A stretch of DNA of 64,000 nucleotides from Proteiniclasticum sp. (GTDB lineage: Bacteria > Bacillota > Clostridia > Clostridiales > Clostridiaceae), in assembly GCF_003514505.1 (NCBI RefSeq), contig NZ_DOPX01000008.1, positions 1 through 64,000 of the forward strand. Reading direction: 5' to 3'. The translations under genes and the position numbers were made by a program. Position 1 is the first letter of the stretch. Every line of letters starts with the position of its first letter. Positions 25,287 to 33,452 of the stretch are shown here, in pieces. Below the pieces are notes generated by a model that saw only the letters and a list, made by a program, of their open reading frames with translations, was not told the origin of the DNA and ran no database searches.

Positions 25287-25316
25287 TTGGACATTTAATC
25301 AGTTTTGTGATATAAT
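25287..25316 (+). promoter_or_regulatory. Promoter of the CarD-like gene
   Basis: TTGGAC (25287-25292), 18-base spacer, TATAAT (25311-25316). The roughly 135-base leader that follows contains short inverted repeats (ACATA/TATGT near 25376-25388) of unknown meaning. Confidence 0.55.
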
Positions 25317-25458
25317 AATATATGAGTTAAATAACAAGCGTTAATATATGGATTAATAGATAGTGGTGTGCAAATACATAGTATATGTTCATCTTGTTTG
25401 ACGTTCATGGCACTCTGTAGAATGTGTACGTTTGCTAAATGGTGTGAGGAGGGTGAAT

Positions 25459-25962
25459 ATGTTTTCAAAAAATGACTATGTCATGTATGGATTGACTGGG
25501 GTCTGCAAAGTAGCCGATATCAGGAAGGAATCGGAGGGGAGTCAACGTGGAGAAGAGTATTTCATTTTGCATCCTGTGAGGGATGAGTATTCAAAAATAA
25601 TGATACCTGTTTCAAGAGGAGCAGCCAGGATGAGATCACTTGTCAATAAATCTGAATTGATGAAGTTCATGGAAGATATGAGAGAAAGTGAGGATATTTG
25701 GGAATCTGATATGAAGGAACGCGGAAAAATGTTCCAGGAGAGATTGAAATCTGGTTCATTCTATCAGTGGCTGCTCCTAAGCAGCATCATTTGGCAGGAA
25801 AAAGAAAAAAAGAAAACTCTAGGCAAAAAAGTTTCCATGTCAGATGAACAGGTCTTCAAGAATGCTTGGAATCTCGTGTGTGAGGAACTTGCTGTTTCCT
25901 TGGGCATGAACGAGGAAGAGGTCATCTCCATGTTAGCAGAGCAATCCTCCTTGGTAAGATAA
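25459..25962 (+). CDS. CarD/CdnL-like transcription regulator
   Basis: N-terminal CarD-CdnL-TRCF RNA-polymerase-interaction domain: MFSKNDYVMYGLTGVCKVADI, then EEYFILHPVRDEYSKIMIPVSRG (residues 1-60), the Tudor-like fold that binds the RNAP beta subunit. The helical C-terminal part (about 70-165) matches the second domain, which in other members contacts the promoter edge. Lacks helicase motifs, so it is not Mfd. ATG at 25459 behind GAGGAGGG; upstream in-frame codons have no ribosome site. 167 residues, single-gene unit with its own promoter and terminator. Firmicute members are often linked to rRNA or stress transcription; the target here is unknown. Confidence 0.88.
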   Translation: MFSKNDYVMYGLTGVCKVADIRKESEGSQRGEEYFILHPVRDEYSKIMIPVSRGAARMRSLVNKSELMKFMEDMRESEDIWESDMKERGKMFQERLKSGSFYQWLLLSSIIWQEKEKKKTLGKKVSMSDEQVFKNAWNLVCEELAVSLGMNEEEVISMLAEQSSLVR

Positions 25963-25986
25963 GTAGGATTCTAAGAATAAAATGCA

Positions 25987-26019
25987 AAAAGGAACCGTAA
26001 ATGGTTCCTTTTGTTTTTT
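25987..26019. terminator. Bidirectional terminator between convergent genes
   Basis: AAAAGGAACC/GGTTCCTTTT stem, loop GTAAAT, T run on the plus strand and A-rich 5' flank giving a T run on the minus strand. Confidence 0.75.
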
Positions 26020-26039
26020 AAAATACTCAAAAATGTCAA

Positions 26040-26924
26040 TTAGAGCATCTGAACTTTCTCGTGAATATCCATTAAAGCGTTCTTGAGCTGCAGTTCTATC
26101 TTTTTCAACTCGTCGAGATACTGGTTCATGGCGCTGAGGTTTGTTTCGATTTTACCTCGTATACTCCAGTCACTGAAGATGTTGTCGAAAGCAATATCAA
26201 AGAACTGATCGCTTCCACTTACGGTTTCCAGATTGTGTTCCAGAGTCATCTCCACATCCCGAAGTTCTTTTTTCATCTCTTTGGATGCTGCAGAGATCTT
26301 CGATATGGCTTTATTTGCCTCATCAAGTCTATTGTATTTAGCGAGGTCAGCAAGGAGCCCACCACCGAAGAAGGTATCGTAAGTGGACCATCCTCTGGCG
26401 CTTAAAAATTCCTGAATGGCCATCTCTGCATATTCCATCACACGATGAACGGCATCCAGAGCTTCTTCGAGCTCCCTTTGAAGATGAAATAGGTGCTCTT
26501 TTCTTTTCTCCAGTTCTTTGGAAAATTGAACTCCTTCCGGATAGTCCTGAAGGAGACTCTCCTTTATAGCGGAAATCTCCTGATTGAGTTTTGAAAGTTC
26601 GTACTGAAGACGTTTCTCCTTCTCATTCAGATGATCCAGTTCATTTTTTTTGTCATCATAGTGGAGCTTTGCTTGTAGATATTCTTCCTGTTCCTTGATC
26701 AGTCTTTCTTCAAACTTTCCTGTAACTTTAGTAAATAGTGTGGATAAGGTAGATGTCTCTAAATTCTCCACATCCTTCAATTCCTTCTTCATCGTGGAAA
26801 GAAAGGTATGCAGCTGACTGTCTTTTTCTTGCTGTTCTTCTGTGGTGTTTTTCAATTTCTGCTCTACTACTTTCTTTTCCTCAGTGAGCTGGAGCCATCG
26901 GTTGTAAGTGTTCTGGTATGACAT
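26040..26924 (-). CDS. Coiled-coil protein of unknown function
   Basis: 294 residues, soluble, without signal peptide. Residues 1-165 are almost continuous heptad-like Glu/Lys/Leu coiled coil. The centre carries a distinctive non-coil segment, GWSTYDTFFGGGLLADLAKYNRLDEANKAI (split over about 176-205), rich in Gly and aromatics, followed by a second helical region and ELQLKNALMDIHEKVQML at the end. The central motif looks like the conserved core of a Firmicute family, but I cannot name it. ATG at 26924 with AAGGGGGA. Its own promoter is visible (26959-26987), so it is probably a single-gene unit downstream of tmcAL. Confidence 0.75.
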   Translation of the reverse strand: MSYQNTYNRWLQLTEEKKVVEQKLKNTTEEQQEKDSQLHTFLSTMKKELKDVENLETSTLSTLFTKVTGKFEERLIKEQEEYLQAKLHYDDKKNELDHLNEKEKRLQYELSKLNQEISAIKESLLQDYPEGVQFSKELEKRKEHLFHLQRELEEALDAVHRVMEYAEMAIQEFLSARGWSTYDTFFGGGLLADLAKYNRLDEANKAISKISAASKEMKKELRDVEMTLEHNLETVSGSDQFFDIAFDNIFSDWSIRGKIETNLSAMNQYLDELKKIELQLKNALMDIHEKVQML

Positions 26925-26958
26925 AGGAATCCCCCTTATTATTGTTATTATGCGGTTG

Positions 26959-26987
26959 ATTATACCATATTTAAAGGTAAAAATAAA
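26959..26987 (-). promoter_or_regulatory. Promoter of the coiled-coil gene
   Basis: Minus-strand TTTATT (26982-26987), 17-base spacer, TATAAT (26959-26964). Confidence 0.55.
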
Positions 26988-26990
26988 CCT

Positions 26991-28181
26991 TTAAAAGGGG
27001 TATCCTTTGAAATCCCATGAAAAGGAATAGCTTGTGTTTCGTAGTCCATATACTTCAGATGCTTTAAGGTCAAGTTCTTGGTATGGATTCAGAGTGCGTC
27101 CGAAATTATGCTGTAGCTCGATCTCTTTTTTCTTCCGAAGACTTGCAAGAATTTCCTTGCCCAACTCATTACTGGCAAGTATTTTTACAGATGGTGGTGT
27201 TTCTTTGCGCAGTGACTGCAGTGCATATGAATCCATTCCCAAGAGAAACTGCAGTAGAATTCTTGAAATTCTCGTTCGTGTGTATCTTTTAGTTTTGATT
27301 TCATCTATATACTGATCCATAGAATCAAAGGTGCATCGTCTGAAGACTTCTCGTATTCTCTGATCCAGGCCTTCATTGGCTTCAGGGATATTGGAAAGGG
27401 TATGGCCATTGGTGATCAGTCTGTATTTAACGAGATCAATAAAATCATCTAATGCGACATAGGGATACCTCTCTTGGGAAAGCTGCTTCATATACTGGTC
27501 TACTGGTTCAGGCACATGACCCTGTAGAGGAATATTCTGGTAGATGGTTTTCCGAAGTGCTGTAGCGGAAGCGAATACCTGATCCTCCAGGTCCTCATCA
27601 TGGTAACCCTTTCCCATTCGCTTTACGGTAAAGGGCTTGACGGCTGAGTCTGTCCGATAAATCGCTTTGATATATTCAATGCCTAAAATATTATTAGGAC
27701 TTTGGATAAAGTCCATGGAGATGTCTGGCAGAAGCTCCATCAGCGCTTCATTACGGGCTTTCGGAAATGAATAGCCTTCAGAAAGATGCTTTTTTAGAAT
27801 GTTCTGGTATTCATAGGGCTCCATTGCTAAGATTTTTGCAATTCTCTCCAGTTTTGACAATTCACCTTCTTCTGATCCAAAGGACAGAAGATCTACGCCA
27901 TGTAGACTGTTGAGAATCCTGACGGAACCTTCTGCGAAAAATTCCGCAGAGGATAAAGCATAGACCACCGGGAGTTCCAGAACGAGATCTGCTCCTCCGA
28001 GCAGTGCCATTTCTGCTCTTCTGTACTTATCAACGATGGCAGGGAGACCTCTTTGGACAAAATTCCCTGACATCAGTGCGATGATATGGGTAGCACCAGC
28101 CGCTTCCCGTGTTTTTTCAATCTGATAGGCGTGGCCTTTGTGGAATGGATTATACTCTGAGATGATGGCGGCAATATTCAT
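26991..28181 (-). CDS. tmcAL: tRNA(Met) cytidine acetate ligase TmcAL (YlbM)
   Basis: Nucleotidyltransferase-fold enzyme that activates acetate with ATP and makes N4-acetylcytidine at the wobble position of elongator tRNA-Met. N-terminal signature IISEYNPFHKGHAYQI with the HxGH motif (residues 5-20), ALMSGNFVQRGLPAIVDKYRRAEMAL (about 37-62), and the helical C-terminal half typical of YlbM. 396 residues from the ATG at 28181, preceded by GAGGAGA; the frame is open slightly further upstream. It is divergent from pta-ackA, whose product acetate or acetyl-phosphate pool is chemically next to its substrate. Confidence 0.93.
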   Translation of the reverse strand: MNIAAIISEYNPFHKGHAYQIEKTREAAGATHIIALMSGNFVQRGLPAIVDKYRRAEMALLGGADLVLELPVVYALSSAEFFAEGSVRILNSLHGVDLLSFGSEEGELSKLERIAKILAMEPYEYQNILKKHLSEGYSFPKARNEALMELLPDISMDFIQSPNNILGIEYIKAIYRTDSAVKPFTVKRMGKGYHDEDLEDQVFASATALRKTIYQNIPLQGHVPEPVDQYMKQLSQERYPYVALDDFIDLVKYRLITNGHTLSNIPEANEGLDQRIREVFRRCTFDSMDQYIDEIKTKRYTRTRISRILLQFLLGMDSYALQSLRKETPPSVKILASNELGKEILASLRKKKEIELQHNFGRTLNPYQELDLKASEVYGLRNTSYSFSWDFKGYPF

Positions 28182-28227
28182 AGATTGTCTCCTCACTGTA
28201 TTTTTACTTCATTTTAGGTCGTTTGCC

Positions 28228-28269
28228 TTGAAAAGGATACCTTAAAAGATGTATTATATTATAAGGTAT
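28228..28269 (+). promoter_or_regulatory. pta promoter with flanking inverted repeat
   Basis: TTGAAA (28228-28233), 18-base spacer, TATTAT (28252-28257). An 8-bp inverted repeat ATACCTTA (28237-28244) / TAAGGTAT (28262-28269) brackets the -10, a layout expected of a repressor operator. The minus strand of the same segment also reads TATAAT, so tmcAL may share it. Confidence 0.5.
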
Positions 28270-28309
28270 GTTGTTTAAAAAGTAATGTATAAATTGAAAG
28301 GAGATTATT

Positions 28310-29308
28310 ATGGATTTTGTATCCCAAATGAAGGAACTTGCAAAAAGTGACTTGAAGAAGATTGTACTTCCAGAAGGGAATGAAGAGAGAAATCTAAAAG
28401 CTGCAGAAATCCTTCACAATGAGAAAATTGCGGATGTGATTCTTGTGGGCAGCAGAAATGAAATTGAGGAAAATGCGAAGAAGTTTGGCGTGAATATTGA
28501 AGGCATCACCATTGAAGATCCTCAGACGTCCGAGAGAACCAAGGCCTACGCCAATGAGCTTTACGAACTGAGAAAGAAGAAGGGTGTTACACAGACCATG
28601 GCTGAGAACATCATTCTTGATCCCATGTACTATGCAACCATGATGGTGAAAAATGATGATGCACACGGTATGGTGTCTGGAGCGGTGCACACCACAGGAG
28701 ACCTTTTGAGACCAGGCCTTCAGATCATTAAAACAGCACCTGGAATCAGCGTTGTATCCTCTTTCTTTATCATGATTCTGAAAGATAAGACCTTTGGAGA
28801 GGATGGACAGATGCTTTTTGCAGACTGTGCTGTGAATCCTAATCCAAATGCGGATGAACTGGCAGCCATTGCCATAGCTACTGCTGAATCAGCGAAAAAG
28901 CTCATGAAATTTGAGCCTAAAGTTGCCATGCTTTCTTTCTCATCTTACGGAAGTGCGAAGCATGAACTGGTAAGCAAAGTACAGGAAGCAACAAAGAAAG
29001 CCCAGGAACTGAGACCTGACCTTTCCATTGACGGAGAACTTCAGCTGGATGCGGCTATTGTTGAGTCTGTAGGGAAAAAGAAAGCGGCTGCATCACCGGT
29101 GGCTGGTAAAGCTAATGTACTGGTATTCCCAGATCTTCAGGCAGGAAATATCGGTTACAAACTGGTGGAGAGAATCGCGGGTGCGGATGCCATCGGACCG
29201 ATTTGCCAAGGGTTTGCGAAACCAATCAATGACCTTTCCAGAGGGTGCAGTGTAGAAGACATTGTGAATGTCGTTGCAATAACGGCAGTTCAGGCACAAA
29301 ACCAATAA
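28310..29308 (+). CDS. pta: Phosphate acetyltransferase
   Basis: Converts acetyl-CoA and phosphate to acetyl-phosphate and CoA, first step of the acetate-forming, ATP-yielding branch of fermentation. The 332-residue short form consists only of the catalytic PTA_PTB domain: KIVLPEGNEERNLKAA at the N-terminus, AMVSGAVHTTGDLLRPGLQIIKTAPG (split, about 121-147), and FADCAVNPNPNADELAAIA (about 169-187). GGAG ribosome site before ATG. Followed after 33 bases by ackA. Confidence 0.97.
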   Translation: MDFVSQMKELAKSDLKKIVLPEGNEERNLKAAEILHNEKIADVILVGSRNEIEENAKKFGVNIEGITIEDPQTSERTKAYANELYELRKKKGVTQTMAENIILDPMYYATMMVKNDDAHGMVSGAVHTTGDLLRPGLQIIKTAPGISVVSSFFIMILKDKTFGEDGQMLFADCAVNPNPNADELAAIAIATAESAKKLMKFEPKVAMLSFSSYGSAKHELVSKVQEATKKAQELRPDLSIDGELQLDAAIVESVGKKKAAASPVAGKANVLVFPDLQAGNIGYKLVERIAGADAIGPICQGFAKPINDLSRGCSVEDIVNVVAITAVQAQNQ

Positions 29309-29341
29309 TAAAATAAAGATGATAAGGATGGAGTTAATTAG

Positions 29342-30535
29342 ATGAAAGTATTAGTAATCAATTGTGGTAGTTCATCACTGAAGTACCAGTTAATCAATAT
29401 GGAGAACGAAGCTTCTCTGGCCACTGGTCTTGTGGAAAGAATTGCCATTGAAGGATCAAAGCTGACCCAGAAAGTGGATGGACGGGAAAAGTACGTACTG
29501 ACTGTTCCAATGAAGAACCATAAGGAAGCGATTTCTCATGTGATCAATACTTTGCTGGATGATGTTCAGGGAGTGATCAAATCTTCGGATGAAATCAGTG
29601 CAGTTGGACATAGAGTAGTTCATGGTGGAGAAAAGTATTCCGCATCTGTAATCATCACTGATGAAGTGATGAAGGACCTGGAAGAGTTCTCACAGCTTGC
29701 ACCACTTCACAATCCACCAAACATCATTGGTATCAATGCGTGTAAGGAACTGATGCCAAATACACCAATGGTTGCAGTATTTGATACAGCATTCCATCAG
29801 ACCATGCCAGAAAAAGCATTCTTATATGGTCTTCCTTATGAACTCTACAAAGAGAACCACATCAGAAAGTATGGTTTCCATGGCACCAGCCATAAGTACG
29901 TGTCACAGAGAGCCGCTGAAATTCTAGGTGAGGATATCAAGGGTCTGAAGCTTGTTACATGTCATCTTGGAAACGGTTCATCCGTCGCTGCTGTAAATGG
30001 CGGAATTTCTGTGGATACTTCCATGGGATTCACCCCACTGGAAGGACTTCTAATGGGAACAAGATGTGGAGACATTGACCCAGCCATCATCCCATACCTG
30101 ATGGATGTGAAGGGATACAGCTATGAAGAAGTGAATAACATCATGAACAAAAAATCTGGTGTTTTAGGTCTGTCAGGCGTTTCCTCCGATTTCAGAGATA
30201 TTGAAGATGCAGCAGCTGAAGGCAATGAAAGAGCGAAACTTGCTCTGGATGTGTTCCATTACAGAGTAAAGAAATATATCGGGTATTTCATGGCAGCAAT
30301 GAATGGTGTGGATGCGATTATTTTCACTGCAGGACTTGGTGAAAATGCGGCAGAAACCAGAGAAGAAATCATAGCGGACATGGAATGGTTCGGGATCAAG
30401 ATGGACAAAGAAAAGAACAAAGTAAGAGGCCAGGAGAGAATTGTCTCTACAGATGATTCTAAAGTGAAGATCATTATTATTCCTACCAACGAGGAACTGA
30501 TGATTGCAAGAGATACACTGACTCTGCTGAAATAA
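29342..30535 (+). CDS. ackA: Acetate kinase
   Basis: Acetyl-phosphate plus ADP gives acetate plus ATP; substrate-level phosphorylation. ASKHA fold: phosphate-1 VINCGSSSLKYQL (residues 4-16), HRVVHGGEKYS (about 89), phosphate-2 HLGNGSSVAAVNGG (about 207-220), GTRCGDIDPAI (about 239), and adenosine-binding TAGLGENAAETRE (about 328-340). 397 residues is full length. pta-ackA operon with terminator after. Confidence 0.98.
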   Translation: MKVLVINCGSSSLKYQLINMENEASLATGLVERIAIEGSKLTQKVDGREKYVLTVPMKNHKEAISHVINTLLDDVQGVIKSSDEISAVGHRVVHGGEKYSASVIITDEVMKDLEEFSQLAPLHNPPNIIGINACKELMPNTPMVAVFDTAFHQTMPEKAFLYGLPYELYKENHIRKYGFHGTSHKYVSQRAAEILGEDIKGLKLVTCHLGNGSSVAAVNGGISVDTSMGFTPLEGLLMGTRCGDIDPAIIPYLMDVKGYSYEEVNNIMNKKSGVLGLSGVSSDFRDIEDAAAEGNERAKLALDVFHYRVKKYIGYFMAAMNGVDAIIFTAGLGENAAETREEIIADMEWFGIKMDKEKNKVRGQERIVSTDDSKVKIIIIPTNEELMIARDTLTLLK

Positions 30536-30547
30536 GATCTGAATGAG

Positions 30548-30580
30548 AAGGCGCAGGATTTACCTGCGTCTTTTAATTTT
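30548..30580 (+). terminator. Terminator of pta-ackA
   Basis: AAGGCGCAGG/CCTGCGTCTT 10-bp stem (one G-U), 5-nt loop, T-rich tail. Confidence 0.78.
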
Positions 30581-30669
30581 CATTGACATTTCCAAACAAG
30601 ACCTGTAATATCTAGTTCAAAACAAACAAAAATAATTGTTGTTTGAAATATATGATGGAGATGATCAAT

Positions 30670-31353
30670 ATGTTTGAAGATATGGAAACTGAAACAGAAT
30701 GGGTCTGTGGTTTTTGCAACAAGAGATACCACAAAGGTCAGGTCTATCCGATTGGAGAGAAATTCTATACTGCAGAATGGGCTTTTAAACTGCACAAAGA
30801 TGAGCATGATATCGTAGAAGAGATTCTGAAACTTCCAAGGACTGCCACAGGTCTCACAGAAGTTCAGGAAACTCTGATTCCCTTGCTTTATGCAGGGATG
30901 AAAGATGAAGAGATTGCATCCAGGATGAGTATTTCTCAAAGCACGGTGAGAAACCATCGGTTCCGTCTGAGAGAAAAAGAGAAGCAGGCAAGAATGTTCC
31001 TTACAGTCATGGAAAAGCTCCAGCTGAAGCACGGTGATGAAGTTATGCCTCATAAAGGCGCTACAATGCTAGATGACCGCTACCAGACAAATCTGCAGGA
31101 GCAGGAAAAAATACTAAAAACCTATTTTACCGATGAAGGTGCTCTCTTGTCTTTTCCAGCCAGAGAGAAAAAGAAGATTATTGTCCTTCGAAGAATCAGC
31201 ACGTATTTCAAAGAAGGGGTGACATACTCTGAAAAAGAGGTGAACAGGATTCTTTCAAGAGTATATGAGGACCATGTTCTCCTTCGAAGATATCTCATTG
31301 AATATGGTTTTTTGGACAGAACCCGAGATGGAGCTGTTTACTTCTTGAAATAA
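30670..31353 (+). CDS. Putative regulator: CCHH zinc-finger-like motif, LuxR-type HTH, DUF2087
   Basis: Three modules in 227 residues. First, Cys13-x2-Cys16 and His42-x3-His46 form a zinc-finger-like CCHH pattern. Second, a LuxR/GerE-type helix-turn-helix, LTEVQETLIPLLYAGMKDEEIASRMSISQSTVRNHRFRLRE (two stretches, about 61-100). Third, a C-terminal DUF2087 domain (FPAREKKKIIVLRRISTYF, EKEVNRILSRVYEDHVLLRRYLIEYGFLDRT, about 164-222), a winged-helix-like module seen in other regulators. ATG at 30670 with GGAG nine bases upstream; a TTG at 30643 is possible but has no ribosome site. Single gene between ackA and yceD; targets unknown. Confidence 0.8.
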   Translation: MFEDMETETEWVCGFCNKRYHKGQVYPIGEKFYTAEWAFKLHKDEHDIVEEILKLPRTATGLTEVQETLIPLLYAGMKDEEIASRMSISQSTVRNHRFRLREKEKQARMFLTVMEKLQLKHGDEVMPHKGATMLDDRYQTNLQEQEKILKTYFTDEGALLSFPAREKKKIIVLRRISTYFKEGVTYSEKEVNRILSRVYEDHVLLRRYLIEYGFLDRTRDGAVYFLK

Positions 31354-31408
31354 TTATCGTATACTTGAGAAATCAAAGGTCATCTGTCGGGGTGGATTGA
31401 GAAAAACC

Positions 31409-31437
31409 TTGACTTTTGAAATTTGACTTTATATAAT
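31409..31437 (+). promoter_or_regulatory. Promoter of yceD-rpmF
   Basis: TTGACT (31409-31414), 17-base spacer, TATAAT (31432-31437); near consensus. Confidence 0.75.
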
Positions 31438-31511
31438 TATATGTGTTTGCTTGAGAAGTATAACTCAAACAAATGAACATCTGTAAAGCGCGGATGACAG
31501 GAGAATTCAAA

Positions 31512-32009
31512 ATGGAAATAATACTGCAGGATTCAAGCGTGAAATCCATAAACAAGGATATCGATTTTGCCTACCACAAAGAGAATCTTGTTTATAACAA
31601 CGAGACCATTGAAATTCTGAAACCCATCCAGATCAAAGGGAAAGTAAATGTGCTACAGGGTGTTGCAGAACTTAAGCTGTCTGTATCAACACGTCTTAGG
31701 CATGTCTGTTCCAGATGCCTCGAACCTTTTGAGGTGGACTTGGACCTTATGGTGGATGAAAAAGTTTCTAAAGATGAACAAGAAGACGAGAACGTCATCA
31801 CCTTAGAGGAAGGAGATGTTCTCGATATAAGAGATGTTGTCATGAATAACATCTATTTGGCATTGCCTTTAAAAGTTCTATGTAAAGAAGACTGTAAAGG
31901 ACTCTGTCAGGATTGTGGAAAAAACCTGAATGAGGGTCAGTGCAACTGTACCCATGAAGAGGTGGATCCTCGATTATCAGCCCTCAAGGACATGTTTAAG
32001 GAGGTGTAA
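31512..32009 (+). CDS. yceD: DUF177 family protein YceD
   Basis: Conserved protein encoded before rpmF across bacteria and linked to 23S rRNA accumulation. The beta-rich N-terminal half is followed by CSRCLEPF (about residues 61-68) and the zinc-type tail CKEDCKGLCQDCGKNLNEGQCNC (split, about 130-152), then DPRLSALKDMF, the family end motif. AGGAGA precedes the ATG at 31512; the frame is open to 31473 without a ribosome site. 165 residues. rpmF starts two bases after the stop. Confidence 0.92.
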   Translation: MEIILQDSSVKSINKDIDFAYHKENLVYNNETIEILKPIQIKGKVNVLQGVAELKLSVSTRLRHVCSRCLEPFEVDLDLMVDEKVSKDEQEDENVITLEEGDVLDIRDVVMNNIYLALPLKVLCKEDCKGLCQDCGKNLNEGQCNCTHEEVDPRLSALKDMFKEV

Positions 32010-32011
32010 TA

Positions 32012-32197
32012 ATGGCAAATCCAGCTAGAAAATTTTCTAAAGGTAGAAGAGACCGTAGAAGAGCTTCAACATTCAAAGTAGGTGCACCTGGTATTGTTGA
32101 ATGTCCACAGTGTCATGAAATGAAACTTGGACACAGAGTCTGCAAACATTGCGGATACTACAACGGTAAGGAAGTTGTGGCAACTGAAGTTGAATAG
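32012..32197 (+). CDS. rpmF: 50S ribosomal protein L32
   Basis: 61-residue large-subunit protein: MANPARKFSKGRRDRRRAS then the zinc ribbon CPQCHEMKLGHRVCKHCGYY with two CxxC pairs, the zinc-binding (C+) form. AAGGAGGTG ribosome site sits within the end of yceD. Terminator directly follows. Confidence 0.97.
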   Translation: MANPARKFSKGRRDRRRASTFKVGAPGIVECPQCHEMKLGHRVCKHCGYYNGKEVVATEVE

Positions 32198-32257
32198 GAA
32201 AGTCTTTGACTTTCCTTTTTTTATACCCGTTTTCTTTTTGAAGAAGACGGGTTTTCT
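32196..32257 (+). terminator. Tandem terminators after rpmF
   Basis: First hairpin AGGAAAGTC/GACTTTCCT with a seven-T tail starts inside the stop codon (32196-32222). A second, ACCCGT/ACGGGT with inner TTC/GAA pairs, ends in TTTTC (32225-32257). Confidence 0.8.
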
Positions 32258-32320
32258 TGTGTTTTAGCATTTTGATTCTCAAAGAGTTTAAATTTTTCTT
32301 AAGAGAATGCTGTTATGATT

Positions 32321-32382
32321 CAGTATACTGTCGAGAATAGTAAGATAAAAGTATAATACGGTAATACTGGGTGATACCAGTA
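32321..32382 (+). promoter_or_regulatory. plsX promoter region with two related palindromes
   Basis: TATAAT at 32352-32357 with a poor -35 (TGTCGA). A perfect palindrome CAGTATACTG (32321-32330) abuts the -35, and TACTGG-6-CCAGTA (32365-32382) lies just after the -10. Both use the half-site TACTG/CAGTA, so one regulator could bind both. The arrangement recalls FapR control of plsX in Bacillus, but the sequence does not match its published site closely. Confidence 0.5.
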
Positions 32383-32400
32383 ATTGAAGGAGTGGTTTGT

Positions 32401-33387
32401 TTGATTATTGCTTTAGATGGAATGGGTGGAGACTTTGCACCACAGGAGCCTGTTAAGGGAGCAGTGGAAGCGGTAAAGGAGTATGGTGTCAGCATTATTC
32501 TGACTGGTCCCAAAGAAGTGCTTGAAGAAGAACTTAAGAAGTACGAGTATGATAAAGAAAAAATTGAAATTCTGGATGCCAGAGAAGTAATCACATTGAA
32601 TGAATCACCTGTCCTTGGTATCCGACGAAAGAAAGACTCCTCTTTACGAAGGGCCATGGATCTTGTGAAAGAGGGAAAAGCAGATGCGGTAGTTTCTGCT
32701 GGTTCTACAGGCGCTATTCTGGCTGGTGGCCTCCTTGTCATTGGAAGAATCAAAGGAGTGGACCGTGCTGCACTTGCAGCGTTGATGCCTGGCAAAAATG
32801 GTCCGTTCATGGTTATTGACCTGGGAGCCAACGCAGAGGTGAAGCCTTATAATCTCGTGGAATTCGCAAAGATGGGAACTGCGTACTTTGAGTCTCTGAA
32901 AGGAATCAAGAATCCAAAGGTCGGCCTTATCAACATTGGTGGAGAGGAAGAGAAGGGAAATGAACTGACGAAAGCCGCTTATCAGCTGCTTAAGGCGGAA
33001 GAAGGAATTCGTTTCGTTGGCAACGTTGAACCAAGAGAGATCACAGATGGTGATGTTGAGATTCTTGTCTGCGACGGATTTACAGGAAATGTAGTGCTGA
33101 AAATGTATGAGGGTGTTGTGAAAAACCTCATGTCCATGATTAAAGGCGCCATGATGAGTACAACCAGAGGGAAAATTGGAGGAGCTCTCGTGAAACCCAG
33201 CTTAAAAGAATTCATGCGGAAGAATGATTACAAAGAAGAAGGCGGGGCAAGTCTTTTGGGTGTTGACGGGATTGTGATCAAGGCTCATGGCACTTCAGAT
33301 GCAAGGGCTTTCAAGAATGCCATCAGGCAGGCGAAAAACTTCTATGATAGAGATTACTTGGAAAAGTTCAAGGGAAATCTGAAATAA
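32401..33387 (+). CDS. plsX: Phosphate acyltransferase PlsX
   Basis: Makes acyl-phosphate from acyl-ACP, the acyl donor for PlsY in phosphatidic acid synthesis; peripheral membrane enzyme. N-terminus IIALDGMGGDFAPQEPVKGAV is the PlsX signature, followed by DAVVSAGSTGAILAGG (about residues 96-111), LGANAEVKP and GVDGIVIKAHGTSD (about 289-302). TTG start at 32401 with AAGGAG eight bases upstream. 328 residues. Followed by acpP and rnc. Confidence 0.95.
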   Translation: MIIALDGMGGDFAPQEPVKGAVEAVKEYGVSIILTGPKEVLEEELKKYEYDKEKIEILDAREVITLNESPVLGIRRKKDSSLRRAMDLVKEGKADAVVSAGSTGAILAGGLLVIGRIKGVDRAALAALMPGKNGPFMVIDLGANAEVKPYNLVEFAKMGTAYFESLKGIKNPKVGLINIGGEEEKGNELTKAAYQLLKAEEGIRFVGNVEPREITDGDVEILVCDGFTGNVVLKMYEGVVKNLMSMIKGAMMSTTRGKIGGALVKPSLKEFMRKNDYKEEGGASLLGVDGIVIKAHGTSDARAFKNAIRQAKNFYDRDYLEKFKGNLK

Positions 33388-33452
33388 TCCATTTTTATGT
33401 TGCATCGAGCGTGCATTTCTACTATTATACAAATTGATGGAGGTGAATTGAT

